Both the position numbers and the translations under genes were made by a program. Source: Streptomyces sp. AM 2-1-1 (lineage in GTDB: Bacteria > Actinomycetota > Actinomycetes > Streptomycetales > Streptomycetaceae). Taken from it: 64,000 bases of DNA. Positions 26,847-34,090 of this stretch are shown here, one piece after another (the stretch's first letter is position 1; the number at the start of each line of letters is the position of its first letter). The stretch lies in contig NZ_CP119147.1 in the NCBI RefSeq assembly GCF_029167645.1, positions 6,900,501 to 6,964,500 of the forward strand, read 5' to 3'. The notes under the pieces are model-generated. The model saw nothing but the letters and a program-made list of their open reading frames with translations. It was not told the DNA's origin and ran no database searches.

Positions 26847-28373
26847 ATGACAGGTGTACGCAGCAGTACGGTCGACGGTCTCCTGACCCGCAGTGCCCGG
26901 CGCGCCCCCGGCCGCACCGCGCTCCGGTACGCCGACCGGGCGTGGAGCTACGCGGAACTGGACTCCGCCGTCACGACCGCCGCCGCCGTCCTTACCGGCG
27001 AGCACGGACTGGGCCACGGGGACAGGGTCGCCACCTACGCCCACAACTCCGACGTCTACCTGATCGCCTACCTCGCCTGCGCCCGCGCTGGTCTGATCCA
27101 CGTACCGGTCAACCAGAACCTCACCGGCGCGGATCTGGGCCACGTTCTCGGGGAGTCCGGCACCTCCCTCGTCCTCACCGACCCCGACCTGGCCGACCGG
27201 GTCACCACCGGTCACCCGGTACGGGCGCTGCGCGACGCGCCGGGCTCCCTGCTCGAAGCGCTCGCCGTCTCCCGCCCGTTCACCCCCGAGCGCGCCCCCG
27301 GCGCGGACGACCTCGTCCAACTGCTCTACACCTCGGGCACCACCGCGCTGCCCAAAGGCGCGATGATGACGCACGGCGCCCTCGTCCACGAGTACATCAG
27401 CGCTCTCACCGCGCTCGGCCTCGACGCGGCGGACCGCCCGGTGCACGCGCTGCCCCTCTACCACTCCGCGCAGATGCACGTCTTCCTGCTGCCCTACCTC
27501 GCCGTGGGCGCGGAGAACACCGTGCTGGACGCCCCCGACGCGGGCCTGATCTTCGATCTCGTGGAGGCGGGGCGGGCGGACAGCCTCTTCGCACCACCCA
27601 CCGTCTGGATCTCCCTCGCCAACCACCCGGAGTTCGCCACCCGCGACCTGCGCGGCCTCCGCAAGGCGTTCTACGGGGCGTCGATCATGCCGGTCCCCGT
27701 CCTGGAACGGCTGCGTGCCCGCCTGCCCGGCCTCGCCTTCCACAACTGCTTCGGCCAGAGCGAGATCGGGCCGCTCGCCCTCGTCCTCGGCCCCGACGAG
27801 CACGAGGGACGGATGGACTCCTGCGGCCGCCCGGTCCTCTTCGTCGAAGCGCGGGTCGTGGACGAGCACGGCACGGAGGTCCCGGACGGTACCGCCGGTG
27901 AGATCGTCTACCGGTCACCGCAGTTGTGCCAGGGCTACTGGGACCGGCCGGAGGAGACCGAGGCGGCCTTCCGGGACGGCTGGTTCCGCTCCGGCGATCT
28001 CGCGGTGCGCGACACCGACGGCTACTTCACGGTCGTCGACCGGGTGAAGGACGTCATCAACTCCGGCGGTGTCCTCATCGCCTCCCGCCAGGTGGAGGAC
28101 GCTCTCTACACCCACCCCCAGGTGGCCGAGACCGCCGTCGTCGGACTGCCCGACGCGCGCTGGATCGAGGCCGTCACCGCCGTGGTCGTCCTACGGGACG
28201 GAGCGATCCCCTCCGAGGCGACCGCCACCGAACTGATCGCGCACGTCCGCGAGCGACTCACCCCCTTCAAGGCCCGGAAGCGGGTCGTCTTCGTCCAGGA
28301 CCTGCCGCGCAACGCCAGCGGCAAGATCCTCAAGCGCGACCTCCGCGAGCGCCACGCGACGGAAGCATCCTGA
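26847..28373 (+). CDS. Acyl-CoA synthetase (AMP-dependent ligase)
   Basis: The protein has 508 residues. ANL-superfamily motifs are complete: LLYTSGTTALPKGAMMTHGA (A3, phosphate binding), FYGASIMPVPVL (A4), NCFGQSEIGPLALVL (A5), GWFRSGDLAVRDTDGYF (A7), RVKDVINSGG (A8) and LPRNASGKILKRDLR with the catalytic lysine (A10). It adenylates a carboxylic acid and joins it to CoA. The chain length cannot be read, though the sequence resembles medium/long-chain fatty-acyl or aryl ligases. It is divergent from the serine hydrolase across a 232-bp gap. Confidence 0.92.
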   Translation: MTGVRSSTVDGLLTRSARRAPGRTALRYADRAWSYAELDSAVTTAAAVLTGEHGLGHGDRVATYAHNSDVYLIAYLACARAGLIHVPVNQNLTGADLGHVLGESGTSLVLTDPDLADRVTTGHPVRALRDAPGSLLEALAVSRPFTPERAPGADDLVQLLYTSGTTALPKGAMMTHGALVHEYISALTALGLDAADRPVHALPLYHSAQMHVFLLPYLAVGAENTVLDAPDAGLIFDLVEAGRADSLFAPPTVWISLANHPEFATRDLRGLRKAFYGASIMPVPVLERLRARLPGLAFHNCFGQSEIGPLALVLGPDEHEGRMDSCGRPVLFVEARVVDEHGTEVPDGTAGEIVYRSPQLCQGYWDRPEETEAAFRDGWFRSGDLAVRDTDGYFTVVDRVKDVINSGGVLIASRQVEDALYTHPQVAETAVVGLPDARWIEAVTAVVVLRDGAIPSEATATELIAHVRERLTPFKARKRVVFVQDLPRNASGKILKRDLRERHATEAS

Positions 28374-28472
28374 GACGACTGCGGCGCCTCGTGCGGCGGC
28401 GGCCACCCGCGCGCGTGCGGAGCGGCCGCGACCCTCACCGCACGCCCCCGGCGAGGGCCTTACCATGACCTC

Positions 28473-28883
28473 ATGACCGGCGAGCGCGACCTCCGCACCC
28501 TCCTGGGCTCCCTGCGGCCCGATCTGAACGACGGCCGGTACGTCTTCGCGAGCGTGCGCCGGGACTCCGTACCGACGGGCGTCTCACCCGTCGTCACGGT
28601 CATGGAGCGGGAGGGCCTGACGCTCGTCCTGCCCGAACACGAGGCGAGGGACGCCGGTCTCCCGCATGCCTTCCCGGCGGCGTGGATCACCCTGCGGGTG
28701 CACTCCGCGCTGGACGCGGTGGGGCTCACCGCCGCCGTCTCCCTCGCGCTGACCGACGCCGGCATCAGCTGCAACGTGGTCGCCGGGTACCACCACGACC
28801 ACCTCTTCGTCCCGTACGAGCGGGCCGCCGAAGCGGTCACCGTCCTGGAGTCGCTCGCGTCGGAGCAGTCGCTCGGCCCGTGA
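28473..28883 (+). CDS. ACT-domain protein
   Basis: The protein has 136 residues from ATG 28473. It fits the two-part ACT family (ACT_3-like plus ACT_7-like). The first half has GRYVFASVRRDSVPTGVSPV and MEREGLTLVLPEHEA. The second half is the ACT fold with AWITLRVHSALDAVGLTAAVSLAL and DAGISCNVVAGYHHDHLFVPYE. Such proteins bind small ligands, usually amino acids. The role is unknown. It sits 99 bp after the acyl-CoA synthetase. Confidence 0.85.
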   Translation: MTGERDLRTLLGSLRPDLNDGRYVFASVRRDSVPTGVSPVVTVMEREGLTLVLPEHEARDAGLPHAFPAAWITLRVHSALDAVGLTAAVSLALTDAGISCNVVAGYHHDHLFVPYERAAEAVTVLESLASEQSLGP

Positions 28884-28978
28884 GGCGGTCGTAGGCCCCG
28901 CGTCCCCGGTCCGGGCGCCCTCCGAAACCGCTCCGGGCCCGGATCCGCGACGTGAGCCGGGCCACGTAACATGGTCGC

Positions 28979-29479
28979 ATGTCCTTCCTCCGCCGTCGCA
29001 GCGCCGCCACTCCCGCCGGCCCGGACTTCGATGTCCTCGCCATGGACCCGGGGGACTGGCCCGGGAACCTCGGCGCCGGTCTGCTGCCCGCGCCCGACGG
29101 CACCTGCCAGGGTGTCTTCCTCCGGTACGACCTCTACGGTGGCCGCGGTCCGGCCATGATCATCGGGAACCTCCCGGAGGGCTCACCCGCCCGCGAGACC
29201 GACGAGGGGCAGGTCCCCTTCGAGGTGGCGCAGCTGCTCCTCGCCCTGGAGAACGACGAGCCGGTGGAGGTCACCTCCACCGAGGACGTGCCCGTGATGC
29301 AGGGCGACAACCTGTTGATCGTGCGCCGGGTCAAGCTCTCCGAGACGCGCGTCGCCTGTGTGCAGTTCGACCGCAGCGACGGTGTCCTCGTCACGATCGC
29401 CAGCTGGGACCGCCCGATCACGGACGATCTCTACGCGCTGCTGAAGCCGCTGCCCGCGGAGCTCTTCCAGCAGAGTTGA
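28979..29479 (+). CDS. Hypothetical protein, 166 residues
   Basis: The protein starts at ATG 28979 (MSFLRRRSAATPAGPDFDVL). It is acidic, soluble and alpha/beta in character: QGVFLRYDLYGGRGPAMIIG, PFEVAQLLLALENDEPVEV, DNLLIVRRVKLSETRVACVQ and ITDDLYALLKPLPAELFQ. No motif, signal peptide or cysteine site is recognised. Codon use matches the neighbours, so it is a real gene. A 10-bp stem-loop with a wide loop follows the stop at 29505-29547. Confidence 0.75.
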   Translation: MSFLRRRSAATPAGPDFDVLAMDPGDWPGNLGAGLLPAPDGTCQGVFLRYDLYGGRGPAMIIGNLPEGSPARETDEGQVPFEVAQLLLALENDEPVEVTSTEDVPVMQGDNLLIVRRVKLSETRVACVQFDRSDGVLVTIASWDRPITDDLYALLKPLPAELFQQS

Positions 29480-30133
29480 TCCCCCCGGCCCCGGAGCGGC
29501 TGAAACGTCCCTGCGACCGACGCGGATTCCATCGGCGGCAGGGACGTGATGTGTCGCCGAAGCCCTGCGGGGGCGCGGTCAGGACGGGTGCCCGCCCTTT
29601 CCCGTAAGGCCCGGTCCACCGCCCCGAGGACCCGCTCGTCCCCCGGCCGCTCGCGACGGGCCCGCCCCCCCGCCCGACCGGGGGACCGCGGTGGCGGCGC
29701 CGGTGAGCAGCAGGAGAACGGCGGGGGTGGGTGTCCACGGCTGGTCAGCCCGCCCGTGAGCCGGCGGACCTCGCTCTCACTCCCGCTCGGGCCGCGCCAT
29801 CCTCGGGTCCGCCGGCCGGGAGCGGCCGGGTGAGCCCTTCGGGGCCACCCCGGCCAGGCCCACTTCGCGCCAGTGGCGCCCCGGCGCTCCACCGACCGCT
29901 CCGAGAGCCGCGACGAGGCAGCGGTCTTCTCGCGGGGCTCGAAGCCGGCCACGGCCTGCAGCCCGACCCGCTCCCGCCCTCACGGCGTCGGTCGGGCCGC
30001 CGCCCCGCGGACGTCTCACCCCACCAGGGCCACCGAAGCCCTCCCTACACGGTCCGGCGAACAGCCCGCATCACCCGATCCGGTCGACTGCGTGGGTATG
30101 TGCCGGGGGAGGGTGCTGATGAGGACCGCCCCG
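29480..30133. other. Gene-poor stretch of about 650 bp, left flank of the radical SAM cluster
   Basis: Open frames on both strands give arginine- and proline-rich translations without conserved motifs. ACGTCCCTGC at 29505-29514 pairs with GCAGGGACGT at 29538-29547, a possible terminator for the upstream gene. With a similar stretch at 33496-34090 it brackets the radical SAM, XRE and EamA genes, as expected for an inserted block. Confidence 0.45.
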
Positions 30134-31717
30134 TCACTCTCCGACGACGATGCCTGCCGCTTTGCCGTACGCGCGCAGTTCGCCACGGGTCCTGGCGAGG
30201 TCGTCCAGCGTCAGACCCGGCATGACTGCGGCGACGTACTCGGCCATCGCCGCTTCGCGGTCGATGACGTCCAGAGCCTTCCAGTGCGACGCGATGTCAC
30301 GGCGTGCGGACTCCTCGCCAACGGTGAGGCCGAGGCGCTGAGCCGCTCGCCCGGCCAGTTCCGGTTCGGTGAGGTAGCGGTAGTCCAGCGAACCGGGCTC
30401 GGGCGAGAGCACCTCGACGTCCAGAGACGCGACGACTCCCTTGCCGGCGTCTATCAACCGGCGCATCGAGGCGGCGTTCTCGGCCAGGAGTTCGGGGGTC
30501 ATTCCCAGGTGGCCGATGACGAAGCCGATCTTGAGCAGCAGACCGTGCTCCCGGGCGGTCCGCATGGCCTGCACATTGTGCTCGAACATGAGCTCCGCCC
30601 GGTGGGCGGGGTCACCGTCCTTGCGCGGGCTCAGTGGTTTGTTCATGGCCAGGAGAGAGACGGGGGCGCCCGCATCCAGGCCGACCATGAGTTGCCGGAT
30701 TCCGAGCCGCCGAAGCGTTTCCGCGTGGCGGGGATTGGACAGTCCGTCGGCGCGCGCATACCCCACCATGACGGGCCGCTCGTTCTCCGGGGTCCGGGTC
30801 CACCACTCGGGGGCCTCATCGAGCATGCCGCGCAGCAGGCCGCCGAAGGTCAGGGGGAGTTCGTCGGCGGTCAGGTAGAGGTAGTCGTAGGTGTGGTTGC
30901 TCATGTGCTCGATGAGCTGCCAGGCCGTGTGCGGGTCGTGCACCGAGTTCTTCCACATTCCGCCGAACTGGATCGAGCAGAACGAACAGGCGTCGTCGCG
31001 CCGGAACTTGATGCAGCCCCGGCCGATCTCCACGGGCATCCCGGCCTGCAGGTTCACGCCGAGCATCTTGCGCAACTGCGGGGCTACACGCGTTTGGAAG
31101 TTCGACCGGTAAGGCGTGGAGTGGTCGAACGTGGCGTCGACCAGGTCGTGGCGAACGGCGGTGAAGACTGGCTCGGGGCGCTGCGGGACGGAAATGATCT
31201 CTCCCCCGTTCCAGACCGCGATGCCGGGGTACGCCTCCGGCTTCCGGAGCCGGCCGAGGTGCAGGTCGGCGATGAGTGCCTGGAACGGGGCGATGACTTC
31301 GTTGCCGCGGAAGCCGAAGTCGATGCAGGCGTGGTGCCGGGTCAGGCACTGCTCGGTCAGCGCGGTGAAGTGGTCGTTGCCGATGACCGTCCAGATCTGC
31401 GGGCGTACCGCTTTGGCGTGGGCCAGGACCGCGACCGCGGCTTCGTACGTGGCCGTGAGCGCGCTGGCGCACACCGCGAGAATGTCGCCGGCGTGGGCGT
31501 CGATGTAGTCCAGCAGGGTGGGCCAGGGGACGACCGTGCCGTCGATGTACACCGGGGTCACGCCAGGGATGTCCGCCAAGGCGGACGCGAGGGTCAACGC
31601 GCCCAGGCTGGGGAAGTTGGACCAGTCGGTGTGATCCTCGGGGCGGGTGACCGTGCAGGTGGCGCCGTCGAACACGGTGTTGGAGTTGGGCGGGTTGACG
31701 ATGAGTACCTGTGCCAT
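30134..31717 (-). CDS. Radical SAM protein, putative cobalamin-binding type, atypical C-x8-C-x2-C motif
   Basis: The protein has 527 residues from ATG 31717, after GAGGAG. The N-terminal part (about 1-150) has the alpha/beta features of B12-binding domains in radical SAM enzymes: AQVLIVNPPNSN, PSLGALTLASALAD, VIGNDHFTALTEQC (113-118 where GGxHxT is usual) and IDFGFRGNEVIAPF. The radical SAM core follows: EIGRGCIKFRRDDACSFCS puts Cys235, Cys244 and Cys247 in C-x8-C-x2-C, not the usual C-x3-C-x2-C. YLYLTADELPLTF, MVGYARADGLSN, GIRQLMVGLDAG and LDVEVLSPEPGS continue the barrel. The C-terminal part of about 80 residues is helical. Substrate is unknown; a methyltransferase or rearrangement is possible. 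It lies 153 bp after the XRE-cupin gene. Confidence 0.82.
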   Translation of the reverse strand: MAQVLIVNPPNSNTVFDGATCTVTRPEDHTDWSNFPSLGALTLASALADIPGVTPVYIDGTVVPWPTLLDYIDAHAGDILAVCASALTATYEAAVAVLAHAKAVRPQIWTVIGNDHFTALTEQCLTRHHACIDFGFRGNEVIAPFQALIADLHLGRLRKPEAYPGIAVWNGGEIISVPQRPEPVFTAVRHDLVDATFDHSTPYRSNFQTRVAPQLRKMLGVNLQAGMPVEIGRGCIKFRRDDACSFCSIQFGGMWKNSVHDPHTAWQLIEHMSNHTYDYLYLTADELPLTFGGLLRGMLDEAPEWWTRTPENERPVMVGYARADGLSNPRHAETLRRLGIRQLMVGLDAGAPVSLLAMNKPLSPRKDGDPAHRAELMFEHNVQAMRTAREHGLLLKIGFVIGHLGMTPELLAENAASMRRLIDAGKGVVASLDVEVLSPEPGSLDYRYLTEPELAGRAAQRLGLTVGEESARRDIASHWKALDVIDREAAMAEYVAAVMPGLTLDDLARTRGELRAYGKAAGIVVGE

Positions 31718-31870
31718 GCGTGCAACTCCTCAGCTGGCGGTGCAGGTTGTCAGCTCCACGGAACGCCGTCATGCGGACAAGGCTGAAGAACAACCGTAGG
31801 CAGCCCGCTCCGTCGAACGACGCTCGAACCGACCGGCCTGGCGCTTTTTCTGCCGTGTGTGGCTTGATGG

Positions 31871-32494
31871 CTACGCGGGCATTTCCGCCGCGTTGCCGAC
31901 CCGGCAAGGCCGTTCGGGGGCGATCTGGGGCTGGAGGACGGCCATGACGAAGTGGAGCCGCTCGTCGGCCCGGTTTCCGTAGCTGTGCTCGCGGTCGGCG
32001 GCGAACACAGCGGCATCGCCGTGACGCAGGACGAACGTCTGGCCTCCTACGTCAAGAGAGAGCACGCCGCGAAGGACGTAGACGATCTCCCAGCTTCCCG
32101 AGGCATGCGCTTCGCCGCTGTAGCAGTCACCCGCGGAGAGGCGCCAGTCCCACATCTCGATGGCGTTGGGCAGCTCGGAGCCGATGAGGAGCCGGCCGCT
32201 GCTCCCGGCCCGGCCCTCCCACAGACGAGCGGCGTCCCCGTCGCGCACCACGCGCACCGTGGTGTTCTCGGAAGCCTGCAGCAGGCGCTCCAGCCGCACT
32301 CCCAGAGCATCGGCCAGCCTGCAGAGGGTCGCGATGCTGGGGTTGGTGCGGGCCTTCTCGATCTGCACCAGCACTCCCTTGCTCACGCCCGCACGGGTCG
32401 CCAGGGCCTGCAGGCTCCACGAGCGTTCCGCACGCAGGGTCTGGACGTTCCAGGCGATCGCCTGGTTCGCCGACTCGGCAGCGCTCGCCATCAT
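31871..32494 (-). CDS. XRE-family regulator with cupin sensor domain
   Basis: The protein has 207 residues from ATG 32494, chosen because AAGGTGG lies five bases upstream. The HTH_XRE domain is at about 16-70 (IAWNVQTLRAERSWSLQALA, RAGVSKGVLVQIEKARTNPS, then LCRLADALGVRLERLL). A cupin beta-barrel follows at about 105-190 (EMWDWRLSAGDCYSGEAH, SGSWEIVYVLRGVLSLDVGG, HGDAAVFAADREHSYGN). Such proteins usually sense a small molecule and control an adjacent biosynthetic or export gene. Here it is transcribed away from the EamA exporter across 146 bp and ahead of the radical SAM gene, so it probably controls both. Confidence 0.9.
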   Translation of the reverse strand: MMASAAESANQAIAWNVQTLRAERSWSLQALATRAGVSKGVLVQIEKARTNPSIATLCRLADALGVRLERLLQASENTTVRVVRDGDAARLWEGRAGSSGRLLIGSELPNAIEMWDWRLSAGDCYSGEAHASGSWEIVYVLRGVLSLDVGGQTFVLRHGDAAVFAADREHSYGNRADERLHFVMAVLQPQIAPERPCRVGNAAEMPA

Positions 32495-32640
32495 GGTTCC
32501 ACCTTCCGTCGCACGGACTTGGGGAGTTGCACCTTCTCTGCCCCCGCGGTCCTGCAAACTAGTCCAGTTGGCCGGTCTACGGAACCATGCGCGGACCGAG
32601 ATGGCTCGTCACTGCCCGACGGTCGAGGAAGGAGTTCGCC
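32495..32640. promoter_or_regulatory. Divergent control region between XRE-cupin regulator and EamA exporter
   Basis: The 146-bp region contains AACT-n5-AGTT at 32557-32569 with ACTAGT inside it, the best dyad in the gap and a candidate operator for the XRE protein. GGAAGGAG at 32626-32633 is the ribosome site of the rightward gene. No -35/-10 pair is obvious. Confidence 0.4.
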
Positions 32641-33495
32641 GTGGCACTGCTGCTGGGGCTGTGTTCGAGCATGCTGTGGGGGGCGGCGGACTTCGTGGGG
32701 GGCCGGCTGTCACGGGCGCGGTCCGCCTACTCAGTGATCTTCATGGCCCAGGTGTCGGCCTTGGGCGGTGCCGTCGTGTTCTTCGTCGCCCAGAACGACC
32801 CGGGGTGGGAGACGGATGCGCTGGCCTGGGGAGCAGTGGCGGGGCTGGCGGGAGCAGTCGCCCTCGGTGCGTTCTACCGGGCTCTGGCCGTAGGACAGAT
32901 GAGCCTGGTGGCCCCGGTGACATCCATCTCCGTCGTTCTTCCGGTCGTCGTAGGCGTCGCCGAAGGCCAGATGCCTCCGCCGCTGCAGTTCGTCGGCTTG
33001 GTGACGGCGGGTCTGGGCACCTGCCTGGCCGTGACGCCCGAGCTGAGGTCCGGACCCGAAGCGGGGGTGTCCTCAGGGCAGTCGATCGGCCTGGCGCTGC
33101 TGGCTGCCGCGGGGTTCGGCGTCGTCCTGATCGCCATCGCCGAGGGCAGCCGTACATCGGTCTCCCAGACCATGCTCGGCCAGCGAGCCGCCTACGTCGG
33201 CGTGGTCGGGATCATCCTGCTGCTGCGAGCGGGTACGCAAGGGCACCGGCCTCGCTGGAGCCGCCCCATGCTGGCCGCCGCTGCCGCGGTCGGCCTGGCG
33301 GACATGGCCGCGAACCTGATGTACGCCTACGCCACCCGAACCGGCTCTCTGCCAGTGGTGTCGGTCCTTTCCTCGCTGTACCCGGTCGCCACAGTCCTTC
33401 TGGCCCGGTGGCTCGACCACGAGCGCCTCCGCCCTCTGCAACTGGCCGCGATCGCGGTGACTCTTCTCGGCGTCTCGTTGATCGGGGCCGGTTGA
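32641..33495 (+). CDS. EamA/DMT-superfamily transporter (probable exporter)
   Basis: The protein has 284 residues from GTG 32641; AAGGAG at the right distance decides the start over an upstream ATG at 32587. Ten hydrophobic helices form two EamA repeats. The first (about 1-130) has LGLCSSMLWGAADFVGGRLS, LGAFYRALAVGQMSLVAPVT and SISVVLPVVVGV. The second (about 150-284) has AADLMYAYATRTG-like ANLMYAYATRTGSLPVVSVL and SSLYPVATVLLARWLDHERL. The family exports amino acids, nucleosides or other metabolites. The adjacent radical SAM enzyme and XRE-cupin regulator suggest that it exports the enzyme's product or a toxic substrate. Confidence 0.9.
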   Translation: MALLLGLCSSMLWGAADFVGGRLSRARSAYSVIFMAQVSALGGAVVFFVAQNDPGWETDALAWGAVAGLAGAVALGAFYRALAVGQMSLVAPVTSISVVLPVVVGVAEGQMPPPLQFVGLVTAGLGTCLAVTPELRSGPEAGVSSGQSIGLALLAAAGFGVVLIAIAEGSRTSVSQTMLGQRAAYVGVVGIILLLRAGTQGHRPRWSRPMLAAAAAVGLADMAANLMYAYATRTGSLPVVSVLSSLYPVATVLLARWLDHERLRPLQLAAIAVTLLGVSLIGAG

Positions 33496-34090
33496 GCACC
33501 TGGCAAGCGTTCGCACCGCCCGTTGACACCTGCCGGCCAACCGTGGGGACGACCAGGTCGTCTCGTCCCGGATCACCCAGAGCGTGCTGGAAGGAGACCT
33601 CGGACCCTTGCACAGGCCCGCGTAGTACGGCGTTTCACTCCTCCGGCCGATGCGTACGAGGACATCCTCCGCGACGAGACGGCCGGCGCTGGGATCACGC
33701 TGATCACCATGGAGCAGGGCCCCGGCCGCCCCTCCCGGCCCCCGTTCCCGGCCTGCCCGCCGGGTCTGCCCTCGCCACCGCCAGGACGGCCGGCGTCTGG
33801 AGGTCGTGGCAGGACGACGGTCGACCGCCGTTCGGGGCCGTCGTCCTGCCGCGGAATCGGCCCGGCGCCCCTCCGGTCCGCTCGACCCGCATCTCCGTGG
33901 GTCACGCGATGCCGGGAGCGCGGCAGAACCGGCCCGCCGACGAGCGGGACGCGGTGGCCCCCGGTTCCGAGCCGCATGCCCCCGAACACCACCTCGCGGA
34001 CGGCCCTCCGCGCCCCGCGCGCGAAACCACGGGCCGCTCCCGCGCGTCCTTCCCGCTGTCCGGTAGTACCGCGGGGCGAGAGGGCCACCC
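33496..34090. other. Gene-poor stretch of about 600 bp with possible gene remnants
   Basis: Some short pieces look like decayed coding DNA. One frame near 33540-33610 reads DDQVVSSRITQSVLEGDLG and stops. Another near 33620-33720 reads VVRRFTPPADAYEDILRDE, then GAGITLITMEQG. Neither has a start or a recognised family. It forms the right flank of the radical SAM cluster. Confidence 0.4.
33808..33850 (+). terminator. 13-bp stem-loop, candidate terminator
   Basis: GGCAGGACGACGG and its perfect complement surround a 17-base loop. It lies about 310 bp after the EamA stop, far for a terminator, and 240 bp before the next gene. It could also be an operator. Confidence 0.4.

Noticed and set aside
29431..29952. 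Minus-strand frame of 173 codons left of the radical SAM gene
   Set aside because: It overlaps the end of a well-supported gene, and its translation is low-complexity.
31718..31870. Search for a precursor peptide between the radical SAM and XRE genes
   Set aside because: The only short frame overlaps the enzyme start and looks like shadow sequence; no leader/core pattern.
31718..32531. Shared 10-mer GGAGTTGCAC near the radical SAM start (minus) and upstream of the XRE gene (plus)
   Set aside because: In the first case the GGAG is the ribosome site, so a chance match is likely; orientation also differs.
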